NCBI RefSeq assembly: GCF_023091745.1
Contig: NC_068910.1
Span: 35,947,272-36,011,271, forward strand
Direction: 5' to 3'
DNA: 64,000 nucleotides
Source: Budorcas taxicolor
Lineage: Eukaryota; Chordata; Mammalia; Artiodactyla; Bovidae
This document shows, one piece after another, positions 34,277-44,604 of the stretch (the stretch's first letter is position 1; each line of letters begins with the position of its first letter). The translations under genes were made by a program, and so were the position numbers. A model generated the notes under the pieces. It searched no databases and was not told where the DNA came from. It saw only the letters and a list, made by a program, of their open reading frames with translations.

Positions 34277-35515
34277 TCAGTCGCTCAGTCGTGTCTGACT
34301 CTTTGCGACCCCATGAATCGCAGCACGCCAGGCCTCCCTGTCCTTCACAATCTCCCGGAGTTCACTCAGACTCACGGCCATCGAGTTGGTGATGCCATCC
34401 AGCCATCTCATCCTTGGTCGTCCCCTTCTCCTCCTGCCCCCAATCCCTCCCAGCATCAGAGTCTTTTCCAATGAGTCAACTCTTCGCATGAGGTGGCCAA
34501 AGTGCTGGAGCTTCAGCTTTAGCATCATTCCTTCCAAAGAAATCCCAGGGTTGATCTCCTTCAGAATGGACTGGTTGGATCTCCTTGCAGTCCAAGGGAC
34601 TCTCAAGAGTCTTCTCCAACACCACAGTTCAACAGCATCAATTCTTCGGAGCTCAGCCTTCTTCACAGTCCAACTCTCAGATCCATACATGACTACTGGA
34701 AAAACCATAGCCTTGACGAGACGGACCTTAGTCAGCAAAGTAATGTCTCTGCTTTTGAATATACTATATAGGTTGGTCATAACTTTCCTTCCAAGGAGTA
34801 AGCGTCTTTTAATTTCATGGCTGCAGACACCATCTGCACTGATTTTGAAGCCCCAAAAAATAAAGTCTGACACTGTTTCCACTGTTTCCCCAACTATTTC
34901 CCATGAAGTGATGAGACCAGATGCCATGATCTTTGTTTTCTGAATGTTGAGCTTTAAGCCAACTTTTTCACTCTCCTCTTTCACTTTTATCAAGAGGCTT
35001 TTTAGCTCCTCTTCACTTTCTGCCATAAGGGTGGTGTCATCTGCATATCTGAGGTTATTGATATTTCTCCCGGCAATCTTGATTCCAGCTTGTGCTTCTT
35101 CCAGTCCTGTGTTTCTCATGACGTACTCTGCATAGAAGTTAAATAAGCAGGGTGACAATATACAGCCTTGACGTACTCCTTTTCCTATTTGGAACCAGTC
35201 TGTTGTTCCATGTCCAGTTCTAACTGTTGCTTCCTGACCTGCATACAGATGTCTCAAGAGGCAGGTCAGGTGGTCTGGTATTTCCATCTCTTTCAGAACT
35301 TTCCACAGTTTACTGTGATCCACACAGTCAAAGGCTTTGGCATAGTCAATAAAGCAGAAATAGATGTTTTTCTGGGACTCTCTTGCTTTTTCCATGATCC
35401 AGCAGATGCTGGCAATTTGATCTGTAGTTCCTCTGCCTTTTCTAAAACCAGCTTGAACATCATGGAGTTCACGGTTCACGTATTGCTGAAGCCTGGCTTG
35501 GAGAATTTTGAGCAT
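34277..35515 (-). CDS. open BovB reverse-transcriptase segment, 412 codons
   Basis: This is the longest open BovB frame in the window. It covers the RT fingers end (KILQARLQQYVNREL), motif A (FIDYAKAFDCVDH, rough residues 55-67), motif B (KGVRQGCILSPCLFNFYAE, about 107-125), the catalytic YADD box of motif C (about 150), motif D (VGLKLNIQKTKIMASG), the post-RT region with ELWCWRRLLRVPWTARR, and the C-terminal end at the tail (GVAKSQTRLSD). All three catalytic aspartates appear present (motif A first Asp, YADD pair). The Met at 35515 is internal to the polyprotein, not a natural start, because the same frame continues upstream past a TAG at 35648. Expression as a protein is unsupported. Confidence 0.85.
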   Translation of the reverse strand: MLKILQARLQQYVNRELHDVQAGFRKGRGTTDQIASICWIMEKARESQKNIYFCFIDYAKAFDCVDHSKLWKVLKEMEIPDHLTCLLRHLYAGQEATVRTGHGTTDWFQIGKGVRQGCILSPCLFNFYAEYVMRNTGLEEAQAGIKIAGRNINNLRYADDTTLMAESEEELKSLLIKVKEESEKVGLKLNIQKTKIMASGLITSWEIVGETVETVSDFIFWGFKISADGVCSHEIKRRLLLGRKVMTNLYSIFKSRDITLLTKVRLVKAMVFPVVMYGSESWTVKKAELRRIDAVELWCWRRLLRVPWTARRSNQSILKEINPGISLEGMMLKLKLQHFGHLMRRVDSLEKTLMLGGIGGRRRRGRPRMRWLDGITNSMAVSLSELREIVKDREAWRAAIHGVAKSQTRLSD

Positions 35516-37434
35516 TACTTTACTAGGATGTGAGATGAGTGCAATTGTGCGGTAGTTTGAGCATTCTTTCGCATTGCCTTTCTTTGGAATTGGAATGAAA
35601 ACTGGCCTTTTCCAGTCCTGTGGCCACTGCTGAGTGTTGCAAATTTGCTAGCATATTGAGTGCAGCACTTTCACAGCATCATCTTTCAGGATTTGAAATA
35701 GTTCAACTGGAATTCCATTACCTCCACTAGCTTTGTTCGTAGTGATTCTTTCTAAGGCCCACTTGACTTCACATTCCAAGATGTCTGGCTCTAGGTGAGT
35801 GATCACATCATCATGATTATCTGGGTCGTGAAGATCCTTTTTGTATAGTTCTTCTGTGTATTCTTGCCACCTCTTCTTAATATCTTCTGCTTCTGTTAGG
35901 TCCATACCATTTCTGTCTTTTATCGAGCCCATCTTTGCATGAAATGTTCCCTTGGTATCTCTAATTTTCTTGAAGAGATCTCTAGTCTTTCCCATTCTGT
36001 TCTTTTCCTCTATTTCTTTGCATTGATCACTGAAGAAGGCTTTCTTATCTCTTCTTGCTATTCTTTGGAACTCTGCATTCAGATGCTTTTATCTTTCCTT
36101 TTCTCCTTTGCTTTTTGCCTCTCTTCTTTTCACAGCTATTTGTAAGGCCTCCCCAGACAGCCATTTTGCTTTTTTGCATATCTTTTCCATGGGGATGGTC
36201 TTGATCCCTGTCTCCTGTACAATGTCACGAACCTCATTCCATCGTTCATCAGGCACTCTATCTATCAGATGTAGGCCCTAAAATCTATTTCTCACTTCCA
36301 CTGTATAATCATAAGGGATTTGATTGAGGTCATACCTGAATGGTCTAGCGGTTTTCCCTACTTTCTTCAATTTGAGTCTGAATTTGGTAATAAGGAGTTT
36401 ATGATCTGAGCCACAGTCAGCTCCTGGTCTTGTTTTTGTTGACTGTATAGAGCTTCTCCAACTTTGGCTGCAAAGAATATAATCAATCTGATTTCGGTGT
36501 TGACCGTCTGGTGATGTCCATGTGTAGAGTCTTCTCTTGTGTTGTTGGAAGAGGGTCTTTGCTATGACCAGTGCATTTTCTTGGCAAAACTCTATTAGTC
36601 TTTGCCCTACTTCATTCCGCATTCCAAGGCCAAATTTGCCTGTTACTCCAGGTGTTTCTTGACTTCCTACTTTTGCATTCCAGTCCCCTATAATGAAAAG
36701 GACATCGTTTTGGGTGTTAGTTCTAAAAAGTCTTGTAGGTCTTCATAAAACCGTTCAACTTCAGCTTCTTCAGCATTACTGGTTGGGGCATAGATTTGGA
36801 TTACTGTGATATTGAATAGTTTGCCTTGGAAATGAACAGAGATCATTCTGTCATTTTTGAGATTGCATCCAAGTACTGCATTTCGGACTCTTTTGTTGAC
36901 CATGATGGCTACTCCATTTCTTCTGAGGGATTCTTGCCCACAGTAGTAGATACAATGGGCATCTGAGTTAAATTCACCCATTCCAGTCCATTTTAGTTAG
37001 CTGATTCCTAGAATGTTGACGTTCACCCTTGCCATCTCTTGTTTGACCTCTTCCAATTTGCCTTGATTCATGGACCTGACATTCAAGGTTCCTATGCAGT
37101 ATTGCTCTTTACAGCATCGGATCTTGCTTCTGTCACCAGTCACATCCACAGCTGGGTATTGTTTTTGCTTTGGCTCCACCCCTTCATTCTTTCTGGAGTT
37201 ATTTCTCCACTGATCGCCAGTAGCATATTGGGCACCTAATGACCTGGGGAGTTCCTCTTTTGGTATCCTATCATTTTGCATTTTCATACTCTTCATGGGG
37301 TTCTCAAGGCAAGAATACTGAAGTGGCTTGCAATTCCCTTCTCCAGTGGACCACATTCTGTCAGACCTCTCCACCATGACCCGCCCGTCTTGGGTTGCCC
37401 TGCAGGCATGGCTTGGTTTCATTGAGTTAGACAA
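34277..37434 (-). pseudogene. BovB polyprotein (APE endonuclease plus reverse transcriptase), broken
   Basis: The BovB polyprotein nicks target DNA and copies its own RNA there. Reading right to left, the first frame (37434 to about 36710) carries the endonuclease start (GTLNVRSMNQGKL, LKWTGMGEF, GVAIMVNKRVRNAVLG). A frameshift near 36710 moves translation to the frame that contains the rest of the endonuclease (QIDYILCSQSW, SDHKLLITKF) and all of the RT. In-frame stops lie at 36997 (TAA), 36278 (TAG), 36089 (TAA) and 35648 (TAG). The last stretch, 34277-35515, is open and listed separately. The breaks rule out an intact polyprotein. The single-base character of most changes suggests decay after insertion rather than a defective source. 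Confidence 0.9.
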
Positions 37435-37775
37435 GGCTGTGGTCCTAGTGTGATTACATTGACTAGTTTTCTGTGAGTATAGTTTCAGTGTGTCTGCCTC
37501 TTATGCCCTCTTGCAACACATACCATCTTACTTGGGTTTCTCTTAACTTGGGCGTGGGGTATCTCTTCACAGGTGCTCCAGCAAAGCACAGCTGCTGCTC
37601 CTTACCTTGGACGAGGGGTATCTCCTTACCACTGCCATTCCTGACCTTCAACGTGAGATAGCTCCTCTAGGCCCTCCTGCACCTGGCCTGCGTAGCCATG
37701 GCTCCTCAGGTTGCTCCTCCCGGCCGCCACCCCTGACCTCGGACGCGGGGTAGCTCCTCTTGGCCTATCACCTCA

Positions 37776-38904
37776 CTACGTGGACACCACCATCCAGTGC
37801 AACAACAAGGGAACTCACTCAGCAGGTCTAATGTAATGGATGCTGTCTCGGAAATTCTGCACATATGTGGCACCAATTCCTGTGAACACTCGTGGGAAGT
37901 CATGCCCAATTTCTATTTCTATAGAGATTCTAATGAAATTGAGAAGAAAGAACATGTTCCCACTGAAAAATTCCACAACCAAGGAGGAATTTCAGGGTGA
38001 CTGTATTGCTCTAGGTTCTGAGATTATTGTACTCAACCCATAGTTGCAGACTGGTCTGAAACCACACAGGTTCCTCAGTGCCAGTCCAGCAATTCCTTGC
38101 CGAAGACTAAGCCACTGGAGACATGTCTTCAGCTCCCACTGCTCAAGCCACTGAGTGTCTTAAGCTGTACTTCCACAGGCTCTTAAACAGAAAATGGAAA
38201 TGAGGTCTATGGAAAATAATTTTACTTGGGGGAAAAAAAAAACCAGCTTGGAGCATACGAAATACATAAGGAAAGAAAAGTAACCATACTTTCCATATGC
38301 AAGGATAACTTTTGACATTTTGAGGTTATTTAATTCTAGCTTTAATAAGTAGATTGTTATTCTTTGTATTTGCTTCCTATTTGTGAAGAGACTCCTGAAG
38401 TAATGATGAAATATGATGAAAGTATGGTTGAGTAAAAAGAATAAAATAAAAGAAGATCTGTATTTATTTCAGTGGAAAAAGACTCTAACAGGGTTGATCA
38501 GGAGAATATTAATTACAGCTAACCTAAACCCAACTAACAGTACTTTTTATATTATGAATTAATATTTGCCATATCAAGGACACTCAGAATCAAAATTCAT
38601 CCAACTATACAGTCATATTATTATCAAGTTCATTTGTGTATTATTATTCCAATATCCTTGGTATGCCTGCTTCTCACCTCATGATACCAAAGTCCTTGAC
38701 CATTTGTTTAGTTCACAGTAAGATTAGAATGGAATGGACAGAAGCTAGTGACATGTGTTCTTTTTATCAAGATAGATAGTGTTTTCAATAAAGCTCTCCC
38801 AAAAGGCTTTCCATTTAATTTTGCTGAACAAGTATTTTGCAAATATACATATAAATTTATATTTATAACTTTTTAGTAGAACTTAGACATTATTGATCAA
38901 TGAA
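37776..38904. other. no gene recognised
   Basis: Sequence immediately right of the BovB 5' end (37776-38000) could still include BovB 5' leader, but I cannot align it. The rest is AT-rich with an A-run at about 38233-38242. Overlapping 67-codon plus frames at 37797-38043 have no known domain. Confidence 0.45.
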
Positions 38905-39075
38905 AGAGGCCTAGAACAGATCCTTCCTTTGCTCACAGCCTATCAGAAGGAACCAAACACTCTGGATAAATCAGTTTTGACTTCTGGCCTTCAGAATTGT
39001 GAGACAATGAATTTCTACTGTTTGAGCTTCTCAGTTTTTGGTATGTTAATATGGCAGCACTAGCAAACTAACATA
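38905..39075 (+). mobile_element. MaLR-type LTR 3' end remnant
   Basis: tcagttttgacttctggccttcagaattgtgagacaatgaatttctactgtttgagc..ggtatgttaatatggcagcactagcaaactaacat matches the common MaLR LTR end (cttctggcctccagaactgtgagaaataaatttctgttgttt..gcagccctagcaaactaata). Confidence 0.65.
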
Positions 39076-39620
39076 ATTTCAACCCGTTCTCTCCTTTGTC
39101 CACTTTCCCCAGAGAGACGGGGTTGAAACTGTAAGTATAAATATTCATTTTCTTAGTCTCCATTATGGTAGAGGAACAACATTGGTCTCTTTACCTACTG
39201 TCAGGACATACATGGTGATGGACAGTTTGGGACAAAGGACTGAGATGGCCACAGCCCATAATTTAAAGTTGAATCTGCCCCTTAGGTTTCTACCTCAGAA
39301 TGACATCCAATCTCAGTATACTAGTTCCTGTAGGTCTTTCTGGGATATCTTGGTACAGCTGATAGGATTGCTTCTTTAATGATCCAAAGAATATGTAATT
39401 AGAAGAATTCAACAATTAATTATAAATGCCTCATTTGAATACTTACTTATCAAGAAAATCATGTTGAATACCCTATGTACCTATTAAGAGTGTTCAGTAT
39501 TGTTCAAAAGGGAATACTGTGGTTACTGGAGGTTGAGATAAGAAATTAAATTGGTGAATCTCTCTGTAGGACTGTAAATCATCTCTCAGCCTAAAAGAGG
39601 AAAGAACATTCTCACTCTCT
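39076..39620. other. no gene or clear repeat recognised
   Basis: Unique-looking DNA ending at the 5' TSD of the next BovB (39621-39631). A 65-codon plus frame (39182-39379) shows nothing recognisable. Confidence 0.5.
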
Positions 39621-39631
39621 AAAGACATGTA

Positions 39632-41971
39632 CAGAATGAAGCATGGCAAAGGCTAATAGAGTTGTGCCAAGACAACACACCGGTCATAATAATAACCCTC
39701 TTCCAACATCACAAGAGAAGACTCTACACATGGACATCACCAGATGGTCAACACCGAAATCAGATTGATTATATTCTTTACAGCCAAAGATGGAAAAGCT
39801 CTATACAGTCAGCAAAAACAAGACCGGGAGCTGACTGTGGCTCAGATCATGAAATCATTATTGCCAAATTTAGACTGATTTTGAAGAAAGTGGGGAAAAC
39901 CACTAGACCATTCAGGTATGACCTAAATCAAATCCCTTATGACTATACAGTAGAAGGGAGAAATAGATTTAAGGGACTAGATCTGATAGACAGAGTACCT
40001 GATGAACTATGGACAAGTTTCATGACATTGTACAGGAGACAGGGATCAAGACCATCCCCAAGAAAAAGAAATGCAAAAAAGCCAAATGGCTGTCTGAGGA
40101 GGCCTTATAAATAGCTGTGAAAAGAAGAGAAGTGAAAAGAAAAGGAGAAAAGGAAAGATACAAGCATCTGAATGCAGAGTTCCAAAGAATAGCAAGGAGA
40201 GATAAGAAAGCCTTCCTCAGTGATCAATGCAAAGAAATAGAGGAAAACATTAGAATGGGAAAGACTAGAAATCTCTTCAGGAAAATTAGAGATACCAAGG
40301 GAACATTTCATGCAAAGATGGGCTCAATAAAGGACAGAAATTGTAGGGACTTAACAGAAGTAGAATATATTAAGAAGAGGTGGCAAGAATACAAAGAAGA
40401 AATATACCAAAAAGATCTTCATGACCCAGATATGCACGATGGTGTGATCACCAACGAGAGCCAGACAACCTGGAATGTGAAGTCAAGTGAGCCTCAGGAA
40501 GCATCACTACAAACAAAGCTAGTGGAGGCGATGGAATTCCAGTTGAGCTATTTCAAATCCTGAAAGATGATGCTGTGAAAGTGCTGCACTCAGTATGCCA
40601 GCAAATTTGGAAAACTCAGCAGGGGCCACAGGATTGGAAAAGGCCAGTTTTCATTCCAATCCCAAAGAAAGGCAATGCGAAAGAATGCTCAAACTACCGC
40701 ACAATTGCACTCATCTCACATCCTAGTAAAGTAATGCTCAAAATTCTCCAAGCCAGGCTTCAGCAATACATAAATCATGAACTTTCAGATGTTCAAGCTG
40801 ATTTTAGAAAAGGCAGAGGAACAAGAGATCAAATTGCCAACATCCACTGGATCATCAAAAAAGCAAGAGAGTCCCAGAAAAACATCTATTTCTGCTTTAT
40901 TGACTATGCCAAAGCCTTTGACTGTGTGGATTATAATAAATCGTGGAAAATTCTGAAGTAGATGGGAATACCAGACCACCTGACCTGCCTCTTGAGAAAC
41001 CTATACGCAGGTCAGGAGGCAACAGTTCAAACTGGATATGAAACAACAGACTGGTTCCAAATAGGAAAAGGGGTACATCAAGGGTGTATATTGTCACCCT
41101 GCTTATTTAACTTATATGCAGAGTACATCATGAGAAACGCTGGGCTGGAGGAAGCACAAGCTGGAATCAAGATTGCCGGGAGAAATATCAATAACCTCAG
41201 ATATGTAGATGACACCACCCTTATGACAGAAAGTGAAGAGGAACTAAAGAGCCTCTTGATGAGAGTGAAAGAGGAGAGTAAAAACGTTGGCTTAAAGCCC
41301 ACATTCAGAAAACAAAGATCATGGCATCTGGTCCCATCACTTCATGGGAAATAGATGGGAAACAATGGAAATAGTGTCAGACTTTATCATTTTGGGCTCC
41401 AAAATCATTGCAGATAGTGACTGCAGCCGTGAAACTAAGACACTTTCTCCTTGAAAGGAAAGTTATGACCAACCTAGACAACATATTAAAAAGCAGAGAC
41501 ATTACTTTGTCAACAAAGGTCTGTCTAGTCAAGGCTATGGTATTTCCAGTGGTCATGTATGGATGTGAGAGTTGGACTGTGAAGAAAGCTGAGCACTGAA
41601 GAATTAATGCTTTTTAACGGTGGTTTTGGAGAAGACTCTTGAGAGTCCCTTGGACTACAAGGAGATCGAACCAGTCCATCCTAAAGATCAGTCCTGGATG
41701 TTCATTGGAAGGACTGATGTTGAAGCTGAAACTCCAATATATTGGCCACCTGATGAGAAAAGCTGACTCATTTGAAAGGACCCTTATGCTGGGAAAGATT
41801 GAGGGCAGGAGAAGGGGACGACAGAGAATGAAATGCTTGGATGGTATCACCGACGCACTGGACATGGGTTTGGGTAATCTCCGGGAGTTGGTGATGGACA
41901 GGGAGGCCTAGCATGCTGTGGTTCATGGGGTTGCAAAGAGTCACACTCAACTGAGTGACTGAACTGAACTG
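39632..41971 (+). mobile_element. BovB LINE, 5'-truncated, with perfect TSDs
   Basis: Perfect 11-bp TSD aaagacatgta lies at 39621-39631 and 41972-41982. The copy begins within the endonuclease domain (caaaggctaatagagttgtgccaagac) and ends with ctgaactgaactga. It corresponds to roughly 34268-36640 of the minus-strand copy, so the two form a large inverted repeat with a spacer of about 3 kb. Confidence 0.95.
39662..41911 (+). pseudogene. BovB polyprotein fragment (endonuclease C-terminus plus RT), broken
   Basis: Open stretches occur in different frames. 39662-40114 has the end of the endonuclease (QIDYILYSQRW, GADCGSDHEIIIAKF). 40117-40563 covers the linker (RIARRDKKAFLSDQCKEIEE). 40575-40961 covers the RT fingers to motif A (FIDYAKAFDCVD). 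40962-41354 has motif B (GVHQGCILSPCLFNLYAE) and a catalytic box altered from YADD to YVDD. 41408-41599 and 41639-41911 hold post-RT pieces. The stop at 40959-40961 (TAG) is a single in-frame nonsense codon between two pieces in the same frame; the other joins need frameshifts. It is not functional. Confidence 0.88.
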
Positions 41972-42169
41972 AAAGACATGTAGACGAGCTGGCACTGAGT
42001 GGTGGTATATGGTTTAAGCATTATATATATTTTTTATATAATCAGTATATACAATAAATTTAATATACTCTATATCATTTATTTTAAAAGACTTATTCAA
42101 TGCCTTTATCAAGAAAATTAAATATTGCTAATGAGACAAATCAGCATCATTCATTTTGAAAATAATATT

Positions 42170-43120
42170 GAGGTGAATTTTTCATAATATAAAATTAACA
42201 ATTTTAAAGTCAACAATTCTTTGGCATTTAGTATATTCACAATATTGTGCAACTAACACCTTTATGTAACTCAAAAACATCAATCACCTCAAAGTAAAAC
42301 CTTTTTATATTAAGAGATTTTTCCTAACCTCTTCCTCCAGCTCCTGGCAACCACCAAATGTGTCTCTCAATTTATGTATTCTGAATATTTCATACAAATA
42401 GGATCATATGATATGTGACCTTTGGTATCTGATTTCTTTTACTTGGCATAATATATTTGAGGTTCATTTATTATTGATACTTGGGCTGTTTCCACCTTAT
42501 AATAACTGCAAAAAGTGCTGTTAAAATGTGCATGTATGTATACTTGTTTGAGTACCTTTTTTCAGCTTTTTTTGTATACATACCTAAGAACAGAATCATG
42601 AGGTCATATGATAATTCTATGTGTAACTTTTTGAGGAATTGCCAAACTATTTTCTACAGTGGCTAAACCAAATTAAGGTGTAACCAGCAATGTATGAGTG
42701 TTTTAATTTGTTGACTTCATTGTCAACACTTATTATCCATTTTAATATTTTTAAATTTTATTTTTAATATTTCCATACTAGTGAATATGGAGTAGTACAA
42801 CATTGTCATTTTGATTGGATTTCCCTGAGAATCAATAGTACTGAGAATCTTCTCATGTTCTCATTAGCTATTTTTTATCCTCTTTGTCCAATTCAAGTAC
42901 TTTGCCTGTTTTTTAATTGGGCTGTCTTTTTATTGATGGGTTTTAAGATTCCTTTATATTTCTTAAAGACTAGACCTGTAGTCAAATATATAATTTGCAA
43001 ACAGCTTATTCCATTTCACAAGCTATAGTTTTCATTTTTAAAATAATGTACAAAACTTTAAATTTGGATGAAGTCTGATTTATCTATTTTTTCTTTTGTT
43101 TCTTGTGCCTTTGATACATA
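42170..43120 (-). mobile_element. ancient L1 3' half, antisense
   Basis: Antisense old-L1 order: caactaacacctttatgtaac..tcctccagctcctggcaaccacc, atttcatacaaataggatcatatg, tgggctgtttccacc, gaggaattgccaaactattttctacagtggctaaacc, agcaatgtatgagtgttttaatttg, and tttttaattgggctgtctttttattgatgggttttaagattc. The reading frame is lost. Confidence 0.7.
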
Positions 43121-43399
43121 ATACTTTTTTTAAATTTTAAATAAAGCAAATACAAGCAAACATACACAAATATTTTTCATATTTCAGTTGTTTCATACTC
43201 ATGAAGGTAATTCAAGAGTATTAGGATGTATGCTTATGAAGGCATTAGTAGTTTTTATCTTGCTTGAATGGATATGATCTTCATTAATTAAATAAAATAT
43301 ATACTATTGTTACTTTGAAAACACACTTTTCATCAAAATGAAATAAAAATAAAAAGATTTAACTCCTCTTCTGAGGTGCAGAATAACATGAAATACAAG

Positions 43400-44330
43400 C
43401 TTGTTTGATTATTCAGTAATCAAACATGTTTTTAGTTCCTCTAATATGCTATTTTAGACAATGGAGATAAACTAATAAAAAGATAGACAACTTCTTGCCC
43501 TCATAGAGCCTCCATTCTAGTGTATAAATGTAAATAAGTAAATAAATTCAAATAGTAACAAATACTATTTAAAAAAAAAACAGACTAATGAATTAACAGC
43601 AACACTATTTTAATTAAAGCAATCCGGGAGAGCTATTGAAGATCTGACAATTGAACTGAGACCTGGATTAAAATTAAGGTGTCATGCTAGGAAGAATGCA
43701 TTTCAAGCTAAGGAAATCACAAATGCAAGACTCTGAAGTGTAAATGAGCATTGAATTTTCCAGGGACTGAAAACAGGCCACCATGGGTCATGCAGAACAT
43801 GAGGTTTACCTTGCACTGAGGCCATGCTAGACATGATATGTATTAATAGAAAGCAAATTGTTGAAAGCCTATTACTGCTCACTTTATTCAATAACCATAC
43901 ATTGGACTTGAGGCTGATCATTAGACACTATGATACTTATCCAAGCATGAGAAAAAATGAGAGATGGGGGTATGGATCAGAGAAGGGAAGTGCAAAAATA
44001 AAAAAGATACAAACTTATGTCCATGAAATTATAGTCTAGCAAATAAACCACCACTACCACAGGGGAATTATAAAAACACAGCTAAACATAGTACAAGGCA
44101 AAAGAGAGTTCAGCTAATTACAAAGGGTTGAGTCAGGGAAGCTTAATCTTATATTTGAAGCATATGTAGTGTTTCTATAGTTGTTAGGAAAATTTTAAGT
44201 TGGGGGAGAAAGTTAGAGGCATGAATGAGTAAGGAATGTTTGGGGTATAGAATACTGTATTATAGATCAGAAAGTATGCTAAGAAATAGGAAGATATAGA
44301 GAAAAAGGCATCAAATCTGAAACCAACATG
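43400..44330. repeat. ancient interspersed repeat(s), family not resolved
   Basis: gtttttagttcctctaatatgctattttagacaatggagataaac, gacaacttcttgccctcatagagcctccattctagtg and aactgagacctggattaaaattaagg resemble an old mammalian repeat that also occurs at 10020-10420. A similar ccatgaaattatagtctagcaaataaacc block at 44020 suggests a second adjoining copy. Boundaries and family are uncertain. Confidence 0.45.
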
Positions 44331-44604
44331 CATCTGGCTCTTTTACACTAGAACCAAGTATTTCAAGAAGGATGGAGGAAAGTTCATCACCCTTCTAATT
44401 TCATTCAGAACCTTAGCAGAAACCACATGTGCTCTGTAAATATAAAGAGGAAATTGATGAAAATAACTTTGTTACGACCATTTCATTTGAAATTTCTTGT
44501 AAAATATTCTTAAGCAACAGTGAGAAAATAAATACACATGCTAAGTATTAAGGGGCTGAATTGATTTCTCTCCCAAATTCCTGGGTTAAAATCATGACCC
44601 TTTA

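Larger units (their letters stand above)
34268..37775 (-). mobile_element. near full-length BovB (RTE-clade) LINE
   Basis: The 3' end at left is the inverted tail cagttcagttcagtcgctcag. Minus-strand sequence continues through the RT, the APE-type endonuclease and a GC-rich 5' region with repeated short blocks (gaggtcaggggtggc, aaggtcaggaatggc, aaggtaaggagcagc) up to about 37775. At about 3.5 kb this is the longest BovB in the window. No clear TSD was found, and the exact 5' end is uncertain. It faces the plus-strand BovB at 39632-41971. Confidence 0.93.

Noticed and set aside
34268..37775. TSD for the near full-length BovB
   Set aside because: Neither cacatactt nor nearby left-flank sequence recurs convincingly at the right end, and the right end itself is uncertain.
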